Below, piece after piece: positions 18,292 through 26,832 of a stretch of 64,000 bases of DNA; the first letter of the stretch is position 1, and each line of letters begins with the position of its first letter. The notes below the pieces were generated by a model. It saw only the letters and a program-made list of their open reading frames with translations. It was not told the DNA's origin and ran no database searches. Origin of the DNA: Bacteroidales bacterium. GTDB taxonomy: Bacteria > Bacteroidota > Bacteroidia > Bacteroidales > UBA932. Made by a program: the position numbers and the translations under genes. The stretch covers positions 58,734-122,733 of the forward strand of contig JAEEVC010000007.1 in the NCBI GenBank assembly GCA_016287075.1, written 5' to 3'.

Positions 18292-20013
18292 ATGATGCTG
18301 AAGACGCTGTTCATCGGGTTCCTGCTCGCGGCCCTCGTCCCGGACGAGGGGGTGCTCCGTGCCGTCCTTTTCCTGACGGGCGCAGCGGACGTTGAACAGC
18401 TTGACGAGACGACCCTGGAACGATTTGAGGCGATCGCCGCCCGGCCGATCCGCCTGAACGGCGCTTCCCGGCGGGTGCTCGCTGAAATCCTGACACCGTA
18501 CCAGATTGCTGCCCTGGATGATTACCGCCACCGCTATGGCGATGTGCTTTCCGTGGCTGAACTGGCCCTGGTGGACGGCTTCGGAAAAGAAATGGCGGAA
18601 GCGCTTTCCCCGTTTGTCTCCTTCGCTTCATCGAGGGCGGCCGGACTCCCGGCCGACAGTCTCCGCCTTACCCATTCCGCCGTCCTGCGTGGCGGATTGT
18701 CCGCCGGCCGGACGGCCTGGGGAGGCAAATACCGCCTGTCGGCGGACGACCGCTGCGAGCTTGCCTTTGCCGCCCGAAAGTCCTTTACGGAAAGCCCTGC
18801 AGGAACTGCCTACCTGCATACGCAGTGGCATGAATGGGACTTCGTCCTGGGCGATTTCAATGCCCGGTTCGGGCAGGGAATTGCTCTCTGGAGCGGTTTT
18901 TACCTGTCGCAGGCCGGAGACCTTTCCGCCTTCTGCCGGCGCCCGGGCGGTATCGTGCCGACCTGGTCCTATGCCGGCACCGGCAGCCACCGCGGCTTTG
19001 CCGCGACCTGGCAGCGGGGCCGGGTCCAGCTCTCCGGCTTCGCATCCGCCCCGGGCTTGAAAGAGCGCTGGGAAAAGCGGAAGGGGAGTGTGACGGCGGA
19101 TTTTGCCGCAAATGCCCAGATGTACGGTCTAAAGGGACAGGGGTCCCTGACCTGCTACCATTGCGTGGAAGGACCGTCCCGCCTTTCCATCGACTTCCGG
19201 CACATGCTGGGTCCGGCTGACTTGTTCGGTGAAGCGGCGCTGAACCTTCGAGACGGTACACCGGCGGCGGTCGCCGGAACGCTCTGCCCTTTGGGCGAGT
19301 CCTTTCGGCTGGGCGGCAGGGTGAGCGCGCTTCCGAGCGCCTTCACGGGCAGGAAAAACGGGGAATATGCCATGCTGCTCGGAATGGAATATCTTGATGG
19401 GCAATATGTTGTATTGAAAGGGAAAGAAGGATTTGGCTCGTCCGTCCGGAAGAATGCCCTTTTCTTCTCGGTCGAGGGATCCCTGCTTCCGGTACCCGGC
19501 GTCGAACGCCGACGGCAGTTCCGCGGCCTGCTCCGCTGGCAGCGGCAGCTTTCCCCGGCGTGGGGACTGGATTTCCGCCTGTCCCAGCGCAACCGGAATT
19601 ACGACATGCCGAACCGGACGGACATCCGGCTGGACGCCGCCTGGTCGGATGCCCTGTGGACGGCGAAGGGTCGCCTGAATGCGGTTCTGGGGCGCGGTTT
19701 CGCTTCGCTGGCCTATCTGGAAGCCGGACGTACCGGCCCGCAAGCCTTTTTCTGGCTGCGTGGTACGCTCTTCCGGATTGACGACTGGGACGACCGGATC
19801 TATTGTTATGAACGGGACGCGCCCGGCGCCTTTTCGATACCGGCCTACTATGGCCGCGGCCTTGCGATGTCCCTGTACGGCGGATGGAAAATCCGCTGGC
19901 TGGGCGGAAAATGGAAACTGTATGCCCGTGCATCTGCGCTTGCCTATCCCCTCATGAAAGAAAAAAAGCCCGGCAAAGCCGAGCTGAAACTGCAGGTGGC
20001 AGCGGATTTCTAG
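18292..20013 (+). CDS. Helix-hairpin-helix domain protein with predicted beta-barrel-like C-terminal region
   Basis: 573 aa; N-terminal ComEA-like HhH segment (LTPYQIAALDDYRHRYGDVLSVAELALVDGFGKEMAEALSPFV), long alternating-strand remainder. Confidence 0.65.
   Translation: MMLKTLFIGFLLAALVPDEGVLRAVLFLTGAADVEQLDETTLERFEAIAARPIRLNGASRRVLAEILTPYQIAALDDYRHRYGDVLSVAELALVDGFGKEMAEALSPFVSFASSRAAGLPADSLRLTHSAVLRGGLSAGRTAWGGKYRLSADDRCELAFAARKSFTESPAGTAYLHTQWHEWDFVLGDFNARFGQGIALWSGFYLSQAGDLSAFCRRPGGIVPTWSYAGTGSHRGFAATWQRGRVQLSGFASAPGLKERWEKRKGSVTADFAANAQMYGLKGQGSLTCYHCVEGPSRLSIDFRHMLGPADLFGEAALNLRDGTPAAVAGTLCPLGESFRLGGRVSALPSAFTGRKNGEYAMLLGMEYLDGQYVVLKGKEGFGSSVRKNALFFSVEGSLLPVPGVERRRQFRGLLRWQRQLSPAWGLDFRLSQRNRNYDMPNRTDIRLDAAWSDALWTAKGRLNAVLGRGFASLAYLEAGRTGPQAFFWLRGTLFRIDDWDDRIYCYERDAPGAFSIPAYYGRGLAMSLYGGWKIRWLGGKWKLYARASALAYPLMKEKKPGKAELKLQVAADF
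19967..19985 (-). terminator. Intrinsic terminator of mltD-like gene embedded in the opposing CDS
   Basis: Minus strand: AGCTCGGC-TTT-GCCGGGCT followed directly by a T-tract (plus-strand A-tract 19961-19967). Confidence 0.75.
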
Positions 20014-21662
20014 GCCTTGGGGATCTTCAGTTTCATCCCGGGCCGGATTTCCTCGCCGATGGAGTTGAGTTTCATGATCTGGTTCGTGCTGACCCCGTAT
20101 TTCTTGGCGATCTTGTAGAGGGTATCACCGCTCCGGACCGTATAGACCGTGTAGGAACCCGACGAAGCCGCGGACGCGCTGGAGTTGCCCTTGCTTCCGG
20201 ACGAAGCCGTGCTCACGGTCTTCTGCTTGACCTTCAGGCGCTGACCGGCGCGGATGGTCGTCCCGCGGAGTTTGTTCCAACTCTGCAACTGCTTGACCGT
20301 AACATGGTTCCTGGAAGCGATCTTGCCGAGACTGTCCCCGCTGCGGACGGTATAATACACCCATTCCGTCTTCGTGCCGCCCGAGGAGGATGCGGCGCGG
20401 AATCCGGCCGCCCCGGACTGCTCGACGTCCACCTGCTTGAAGACCTCGTCCGCTTTGTACGCGTAGATCCTGTCCTGCTGGTCGAGGAAATCGCCGCTGT
20501 AGTGGAAGGGGAGGCGGAGGATGTAGTCGCCCTGGTTGCCGGGGATGATGTCCTTGTAATACTGGGGGTTCAGGTCGCGCAGGTCGTCGATCGGGATGCC
20601 GATCACTTCGCTCACCTGGCGGAAATGCAGGTTGCGGTTGACATGGAAGGTGTCGATCCGGCTCGGCAGGAGCGCCGGCGTAGGCTCGATGCCGTATTCC
20701 TTGGCATAGTTGATGGCATACATCGCGCCGACCATGAGCGGGACATAGCCGCGCGTCTCTTTCGGCAGGTACGGATAGATGGACCAGAAATCGCGGCGGC
20801 CGCCGGCCCGCTTGATGGCCTTGTTGACATTGCCGGAGCCGCAGTTGTAGGAGGAGATGGCGAGGCTCCAGTCCCCGAAGATGTTGTAGGCATCGCGGAA
20901 ATACCGCGCCGCGGCGTCAACGGAACGGAACGGGTCGAGGCGCTCATCCACATAGGAGTTGATTTCCAGGCCGTAACTCCGTGCCGTGGCATACATGAAC
21001 TGCCACATCCCCGTTGCCTTGGCCCGGGAGACGGCCCGCGGATTCAGGGCGGATTCGATGATCGCGACGTATTTGAGTTCCAGCGGAAGATTGTAGGCGC
21101 GGAAAGTCTCCTCGAACACGGGCATATAGTAGGCGCACAGGCCCAGGATATCACTCATTTTCCGCGGCATCCGCTCGGAATAGCGGACCATGCAGTTCTT
21201 CACCGTTTCGTTGTAGGGAAGGGTGATGAAGGAGTTCATGCGGCGGAGACGCCCGATGAGGACGCTGTCCGGCACGTCGGTCCGGTAATGGACGCTGTCC
21301 ATATTGAATCCCTCATCTTCATGATTGTCAATGACTTCCCGGTGGAGATACCAGATGCTGAGGAGGCTGTCCGTCACATTGGCGTCGTATTCCTCCGGAT
21401 GGAGGCCGGTGGCCAGGCGGGACTCATCCTCTTCATAAAGGGCTTCCAGCCGGTTCTCCAGGCTGTCCTTGGCGATGCTGTCGAGTTTGGTCAGGAGGAG
21501 TTCCTCCTCCAGGTCCTTGACCCGCTGGCGGAGCAGTTCGTTTTCCCGCTCCAGCCGCTTGCGGTCCTTGATCTTGTGGACGGGCCCCTGGGCGTTTCCT
21601 TCCATGCACAGGGGCAGAAGCAGGGCACACAGTGCCGCGATATGCTTGAAATTCAATCTCAT
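20010..21662 (-). CDS. Membrane-bound lytic murein transglycosylase D-like, LysM repeats
   Basis: 550 aa; SLT motif ESALNPRAVSRAKATGMWQFMYATARSYGL, two C-terminal LysM repeats (YTVRSGDSLGKIASRNHVTVKQLQSWN; YTVRSGDTLYKIAKKYGVSTNQIMKLN). Confidence 0.92.
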   Translation of the reverse strand: MRLNFKHIAALCALLLPLCMEGNAQGPVHKIKDRKRLERENELLRQRVKDLEEELLLTKLDSIAKDSLENRLEALYEEDESRLATGLHPEEYDANVTDSLLSIWYLHREVIDNHEDEGFNMDSVHYRTDVPDSVLIGRLRRMNSFITLPYNETVKNCMVRYSERMPRKMSDILGLCAYYMPVFEETFRAYNLPLELKYVAIIESALNPRAVSRAKATGMWQFMYATARSYGLEINSYVDERLDPFRSVDAAARYFRDAYNIFGDWSLAISSYNCGSGNVNKAIKRAGGRRDFWSIYPYLPKETRGYVPLMVGAMYAINYAKEYGIEPTPALLPSRIDTFHVNRNLHFRQVSEVIGIPIDDLRDLNPQYYKDIIPGNQGDYILRLPFHYSGDFLDQQDRIYAYKADEVFKQVDVEQSGAAGFRAASSSGGTKTEWVYYTVRSGDSLGKIASRNHVTVKQLQSWNKLRGTTIRAGQRLKVKQKTVSTASSGSKGNSSASAASSGSYTVYTVRSGDTLYKIAKKYGVSTNQIMKLNSIGEEIRPGMKLKIPKA

Positions 21663-21668
21663 TCCTTT

Positions 21669-22625
21669 CTAAAAACTGAAGCCCATGCGGAGTCCGAGCG
21701 CGGGCGGGCCCGCCGTCCAGGCATACTGCCCGTCCGGCGGCAGGACGGCCGGTTCGACCCGCATCGACAGGTCGTCGGTCACCTGGAAATCCATCATGTA
21801 GGCAAAGACGTTCGCATCGATCACATTCAGCAGGTAGGAGCCCAGCATGGCGACCACCGACCAGTCGCGGTACCGCCGGAACAGATCCCGGTAGTAGAGC
21901 GCGGTCTCGCCGGAGACGGGCCCGGAATAGGAGATCTCCGGATCGGTCGCTTCGTTGTGGATGCGTTTGTATCGTTGGTAGTTGGTGCTGTTCAGCGAAT
22001 AGAAATAGGCCGATGCGGCCATGGCGCCCCAGTAGATGGGGATTTTCCAGTATTCCTTGTTGTAGATCTGGCCCAGGCCGGGCAGGAGGAGGGAATAGAT
22101 GGTGGCGCGGCCGGGATGCTGGGAGGGCTCTCCGCGTTTGTAGTTGATGTTGCCGTCCATCAGCATGCTCCAGTAGGTGAGGCCGGCGCCCACGAAGCCG
22201 ATCGTGCTGTAGGTCTTCAGCCGCGAGTCCACCGTGACGGTCGTGTTCGGGTCGGCTGCAAAGGCCTCCTCGTATGCCGCAAGCGACTTCTTGTACCGGA
22301 TGTTGAAATAGACCCCCGTTCCGACGCCTGCGGCGATCCCGCCGTAAAAGATGGGAAGCTTCCAGTACTGGCGGTTGTGGATCTGCTGCGACCCGATGAA
22401 GACGGTGGAACCGGCGAACAGGGTCCCGATGCGGACGTTCCGCTTGTGGGCCACGCCGCCGAAGAACTCCTCGAAGGAGAACAGCCGGTCGGTGGTGTCC
22501 CGCTGGGTGGTGTCGCTCGGATTCTGGTAATTCTGGGAGAACGCCTCCTCCCGGAACTGTGCCCGGACGGGGAGCGTGACAGCCAGCAGCAGGCAAACCA
22601 GGATGATTCGGAAGCCTCTACGCAT
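21669..22625 (-). CDS. DUF5683-type membrane protein
   Basis: MRRGFRIILVCLLLAVTLPVRAQ...; conserved position downstream of parAB in Bacteroidetes; LLLPGLGQIYNKEYWKIPIYWG. Confidence 0.75.
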   Translation of the reverse strand: MRRGFRIILVCLLLAVTLPVRAQFREEAFSQNYQNPSDTTQRDTTDRLFSFEEFFGGVAHKRNVRIGTLFAGSTVFIGSQQIHNRQYWKLPIFYGGIAAGVGTGVYFNIRYKKSLAAYEEAFAADPNTTVTVDSRLKTYSTIGFVGAGLTYWSMLMDGNINYKRGEPSQHPGRATIYSLLLPGLGQIYNKEYWKIPIYWGAMAASAYFYSLNSTNYQRYKRIHNEATDPEISYSGPVSGETALYYRDLFRRYRDWSVVAMLGSYLLNVIDANVFAYMMDFQVTDDLSMRVEPAVLPPDGQYAWTAGPPALGLRMGFSF

Positions 22626-22626
22626 G

Positions 22627-23547
22627 CTATCTCCCTTTCTCGTCGAGGGCCTGGAGGAATCCGGCCATCTCGCCGTCGGAATTGAAATGGATGGTGATGG
22701 TGCCCTTGCCGTTCTTGCTCCGGCGGAGGGAGATATTGTCTCCGAAATAGCGACCGATGTGCTCCAGGACGCGGTAATAGACCTCGGGAAGTTCCTGTTC
22801 CTCCGTATGGTGCGGCGTTTCAGAAAGTTTGCGCACCCGGTCTTCCAGCTGGCGGACGGACAGGCCGTGCTTGACGATGGCGTCGCAGAGGGCTTCCTGC
22901 ACGGCCGGGTCCTCAATGCCGAGAAGGACCTTGGCATGGCCGACGCTGACCAGCCCGACTTTCAGGTCGTGCTGGACCTTGGCCGGGAGCCGCAGCAGGC
23001 GGAGCGTATTGGCGACGGACGCGCGTTTCTTCCCGACGCGGTCCGCGAGCTGCTCCTGGGTCAGGTCGCATTCCTCCAGCAGGCGGCGGTAGCTCATCGC
23101 CACTTCGATCGGATCGAGGTTCTCCCGCTGGATGTTTTCGACGATCGCCATCTCCAGCATGCCCTGGTCGTTGGCGTCGCGGATATAGGCGGGGATCATG
23201 TCCATGCCGGCCATCCTGGCGGCACGGTAGCGGCGCTCTCCGCTGATAATCTGGTATTTCCCGTCAGCCTTCCGGCGGACGGTAATGGGCTGCACGAGGC
23301 CGAAACTCCGGATGGAGTCCGCCAGTTCCGCGAGGGCGTCCGGGTCGAATGACATGCGGGGCTGGAACGGGTTGGGTTCGATCCGCTCCACGGGGACGCG
23401 GAGGATGTCGGACGTGTCCTGGCGGACCGCGTCGTTGACGATTTCCTTGTTGATATAGCCGACGGGTTTCCGAAGGTCCCTGATATCGCTGGTGTCGCCG
23501 AGCAGGGCGCCCAGGCCCCGGCCGAGTCCGTGCTGCATCTTTGCCAT
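22627..23547 (-). CDS. parB: Chromosome partitioning protein ParB
   Basis: 306 aa; GLGRGLGALLGD, ISGERRYRAARMAGMDMIPAYIRD, ENIQRENLDPIEVAMSYRRLLEE. Confidence 0.95.
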   Translation of the reverse strand: MAKMQHGLGRGLGALLGDTSDIRDLRKPVGYINKEIVNDAVRQDTSDILRVPVERIEPNPFQPRMSFDPDALAELADSIRSFGLVQPITVRRKADGKYQIISGERRYRAARMAGMDMIPAYIRDANDQGMLEMAIVENIQRENLDPIEVAMSYRRLLEECDLTQEQLADRVGKKRASVANTLRLLRLPAKVQHDLKVGLVSVGHAKVLLGIEDPAVQEALCDAIVKHGLSVRQLEDRVRKLSETPHHTEEQELPEVYYRVLEHIGRYFGDNISLRRSKNGKGTITIHFNSDGEMAGFLQALDEKGR

Positions 23548-23548
23548 T

Positions 23549-24319
23549 CTAACCGTTGTTTTTGTCGATCACTTCCTTGGCGAGGTTCATGTAGTTGGAG
23601 GTGCCGTTGTTCATCACGTCGTACAGGATGATCGGCTTGCCGTGGGACGGCGCCTCGCTCAGGCGGATGCTCCGCTGGATGATCGTGTTGAAGACCATGT
23701 CCTTGAAATGCTCCCTCAGGTCGGTTGCGACCTGCGAATGGATGCGCGTGCGTCCGTCGAACATCGTGATGACGAAGCCTTCGATGTCCAGGGAGGGGTT
23801 CAGGCCACCCTGGACGATGCGGATCGTCTGGAGCAGCTTGCCCAGGCCCTCGAGCGCGAAGAATTCCGGCTGGACCGGGATCATGACGGAATCCGCGGCC
23901 GTCAGGCTGTTGACCGTGATCAGGCCGAGGGTGGGGGAGCAGTCGATGATGATGTAGTCGTAGTCTTTCCGGATGACGGAGAGGGCCTTGCGGAGCACAG
24001 ATTCCCGCTCGGGAGAATCGAGCAGCTCGATCTCCGCGCCGACGAGGTTGATATGGGAAGGGATCAGGTGCAGGCCCTGGAGCTCCGTCTGGATCAGGGT
24101 GTCCCGGATGTCGATCTTGCCGATCATCACCTCATAGAGGGTCCGCTTCTCGTCGTTGTCCGGAGAGAAATTCAGCCCGGAAGTCGTGTTCGCCTGCGGG
24201 TCCGCATCGATGATGAGGACCTTTTTTTCAAGGACGGCCAGCGAGGCCGCGAGGTTGATGGCCGTCGTGGTCTTGCCCACGCCGCCTTTCTGGTTTGCGA
24301 TTGCTATGACTTTGCCCAT
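23549..24319 (-). CDS. parA: Chromosome partitioning ATPase ParA/Soj
   Basis: MGKVIAIANQKGGVGKTTTAINLAASLA deviant Walker A; IIDCSPTLGLITVNSL. Confidence 0.95.
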   Translation of the reverse strand: MGKVIAIANQKGGVGKTTTAINLAASLAVLEKKVLIIDADPQANTTSGLNFSPDNDEKRTLYEVMIGKIDIRDTLIQTELQGLHLIPSHINLVGAEIELLDSPERESVLRKALSVIRKDYDYIIIDCSPTLGLITVNSLTAADSVMIPVQPEFFALEGLGKLLQTIRIVQGGLNPSLDIEGFVITMFDGRTRIHSQVATDLREHFKDMVFNTIIQRSIRLSEAPSHGKPIILYDVMNNGTSNYMNLAKEVIDKNNG

Positions 24320-24440
24320 ACGTCTGTTGCTTGGGTGCGGACTGATTCTTAATCCACAAAAATAGTAAAAAAAATGCAATGCGGCAACTTCCGTGCCGGG
24401 AATTATCCTTACATTTGTTGCGGCCAATCGAGAAAGCACC

Positions 24441-25454
24441 ATGGGAAAGAGCATAGAAGTCGTTGCCGCCGTCATCCGCCGGGAGGACAGGATCTTTGCA
24501 ACCGAGCGCGGATATGGCGAATGGAAGGACTGGTGGGAGTTTCCGGGCGGGAAAATGGAGCCCGGGGAAACACCCGAAGCGGCGCTCCGGCGGGAGATCC
24601 GCGAAGAACTCGACGCGGACATCCGGATCGGGCGCCTGCTGCGGACGGTCGAATGGGACTATCCGGCTTTCCACCTGGTCCTCCATTGCTTCCTGTGCAC
24701 CCTCGCCGGCGACAGCCTTGTCCTGAAGGAGCATGAATCCGCCCGCTGGCTGGGCCCCGCCGACCTGTGGAGCGTCAAGTGGCTTCCTGCCGATGAAGGG
24801 CTCCTGCCCCTGCTTTCCGCCGAACTTCTCGGGGTCGAACCAACGCTCGCGGAATATTTAGAGAATCAAGTGATTCCGCAGTATTCCGCCTTTGACAAGG
24901 CGCATCGGGAAGACCACGCGCATGCCGTGATTGTCCGCGCCCTTGCGCTGGCGGCGCATTACCCCGTGGACCGGAACATGGTCTATGCGGCGGCGGCCTG
25001 TCACGATATCGGGCTTTCCGGCGGACGGGAGCGCCATCATCTGGTCTCCGGCGAATGGATCCGGGCGAATCAAGACCTCCGGCGCTGGTTCAGCGAAGAG
25101 CAGATCGCCGTCATCGCCGAAGCGGCGGAGGACCACCGCGCCTCTTCCGGTCATGAACCCCGCTCCCTGTACGGCCGGATCGTCGCGGAAGCCGACCGGC
25201 TCATCGAGCCCGAAGCGATCATCCGCCGGACCATCCAGTACGGCCTTGCCCATTACCCGGAACTGCCGGTGGAAGGCCATTGGCAGCGGACGCTGGACCA
25301 CCTCCATGAGAAGTATGCGGAAGGCGGGTATCTGAAACTCTGGATTCCCGAATCGCCGAATGCCGCGAAATTACGCGAACTCCGCCGCATCATTTCCGAT
25401 ACGGCGGAGCTCAGGCGCTGTTTCGACAGGATCTTCCCCGAAGAGACTAAGTGA
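24441..25454 (+). CDS. NUDIX (MutT-like) domain fused to HD-domain phosphohydrolase
   Basis: GGKMEPGETPEAALRREIREEL NUDIX box; then DHAHAVIVRALALAAHY...ACHDIGL...EDHRAS HD-type motifs, one uninterrupted frame. Confidence 0.85.
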   Translation: MGKSIEVVAAVIRREDRIFATERGYGEWKDWWEFPGGKMEPGETPEAALRREIREELDADIRIGRLLRTVEWDYPAFHLVLHCFLCTLAGDSLVLKEHESARWLGPADLWSVKWLPADEGLLPLLSAELLGVEPTLAEYLENQVIPQYSAFDKAHREDHAHAVIVRALALAAHYPVDRNMVYAAAACHDIGLSGGRERHHLVSGEWIRANQDLRRWFSEEQIAVIAEAAEDHRASSGHEPRSLYGRIVAEADRLIEPEAIIRRTIQYGLAHYPELPVEGHWQRTLDHLHEKYAEGGYLKLWIPESPNAAKLRELRRIISDTAELRRCFDRIFPEETK

Positions 25455-25551
25455 AACAGAAAGAATTAGCTGCATCACCGGTGTCTGCTGCTTCGCAGCC
25501 CTGTCCGGGTAAATGCCACCGGTGATGCAGCTAATTCTTTCACAATTCCTA
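25451..25551. repeat. Dispersed palindromic element, copy A (25-bp perfect inverted repeat, 33-nt spacer)
   Basis: Arms 25459-25483 and 25517-25541 (GAAAGAATTAGCTGCATCACCGGTG and its reverse complement); spacer TCTGCTGCTTCGCAGCCCTGTCCGGGTAAATGC; flanks match copy B. Confidence 0.9.
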
Positions 25552-26832
25552 AAACAGGGAATTGACCTGGCGGACAATTTCTTCCGCGGGCAGGTCGGGC
25601 GAAAGCACCAGGTCCGGCTCCTTGAAGACAAAGCCCCGGGAGAAGGCGGCCAGCGTGCCGCCGCCGGTGCAGTTCAGCATGATGTATTCGTCTTTCTTCA
25701 CTGTCCCGTCGGCCACGGCCTTTGCGAGCGCGGTGACCGCGACACAGGCGGCGGGCAGGAGATCGTAGCCTTCCAGGTTCCGGAACTGGAGCAGCCAGTA
25801 CATGATGTCGTTGTTCGAGGCGAGGTAGAAATCACCCCCGCTCGCTTTCAGCGTATCATAGAGTCCGCCGGCAAGGCTGTACGGCGGTTTCCGGTTGGAC
25901 AGGACCTTGGCCAGGATGATTTCCGCCTGCCGGCGGCCCTCAGCCGGATCGAGGTCCGGGAGGGTCCGGGAGCCGGCCTTCCAGGCATCGTACATGAGCG
26001 TAAACGGCTCGTTCTGGGCTACATACACGCGCATTTTGTTCTCGCCGAAACGGCCGTCAGCCGCCAGCCGGCAGGCATTTTCCCAGGCGGCGATGGCACC
26101 GGTTCCGGAGCCGACGGCCTGGAAATAGGCATCCGGGATGCGGCCCATCTGCTCGACGCAGCTGAGCACCGTCGTGCCCATGCCGTCGCGCCGGGCGACG
26201 TTCTTGGCCCCGCCTTCGAGGACGAAGCGCGGATCGGTCGCGAGTTTTTCGCCGAGGGTGATCGCATCATAATAGTCGCATCCGTGCGGCGCGCACACAA
26301 GCTTCACGCAGCGGTGAAGCGGCCGGCGGAACCACAGGTCGTGGAGGTTGTCCGCGGGAACGCAGATGACGACGGGGATGCGGTTGTCCGAGCAGACCTG
26401 GGCGAACGCCCGCGCGGTATTGCCGGCGGACTGGACGACCAGCGTCCGCTTGTCCGACGCGTCCATCCGGGCCAGCACGGAGTAGGCCTCGGTCTCCTTG
26501 AAGGAGCAGGTGCGCATCTTGGCGCCGATCTTCGGATTCCAGCCGGAGAAGGTGATGTACAGGTTCTCCAGGCCGAGATGCCTCGCCAGGCCCTTTGACT
26601 TGTAAGTGACTGGGGCGCATGACTTTCTGAGGGTCCTTTTGATCGGCATCCAGTCGGCATAGCGGTAGATGCCGTCCTCCGTGTCGCGCGGGGTGAACTG
26701 CTTGTTCTCATACACCGCGCGGATCAGGGAGGGGGTGCGCGCCTCGGGGTCACCGAGCGTCCATCCCTTGTCTTCGAATTCGTGCCCGTCGGCCACATTG
26801 ACCAGGCGGTAGCGGGTTTCCTTGAATCTCAT
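25549..26832 (-). CDS. Cysteate synthase-like PLP enzyme (threonine synthase fold)
   Basis: 427 aa; CSFKETEAYSVL (PLP Lys), SAGNTARAFAQ, FVLEGGAKNVARRDGMGT, DAYFQAVGSGTGAIAAWE; closely resembles archaeal cysteate synthase as recalled. Confidence 0.8.
   Translation of the reverse strand: MRFKETRYRLVNVADGHEFEDKGWTLGDPEARTPSLIRAVYENKQFTPRDTEDGIYRYADWMPIKRTLRKSCAPVTYKSKGLARHLGLENLYITFSGWNPKIGAKMRTCSFKETEAYSVLARMDASDKRTLVVQSAGNTARAFAQVCSDNRIPVVICVPADNLHDLWFRRPLHRCVKLVCAPHGCDYYDAITLGEKLATDPRFVLEGGAKNVARRDGMGTTVLSCVEQMGRIPDAYFQAVGSGTGAIAAWENACRLAADGRFGENKMRVYVAQNEPFTLMYDAWKAGSRTLPDLDPAEGRRQAEIILAKVLSNRKPPYSLAGGLYDTLKASGGDFYLASNNDIMYWLLQFRNLEGYDLLPAACVAVTALAKAVADGTVKKDEYIMLNCTGGGTLAAFSRGFVFKEPDLVLSPDLPAEEIVRQVNSLF

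Noticed and set aside
19884-22685. 933-aa plus-strand ORF
   Set aside because: Antisense to mltD-like and DUF5683 genes, with low-complexity D/G/V/R-rich translation; artefact of high GC in the shadow frame.
25459-25541. tRNA or structured ncRNA within the palindromic element
   Set aside because: Long perfect stem without cloverleaf features; better explained as an extragenic palindromic element or terminator-like repeat.
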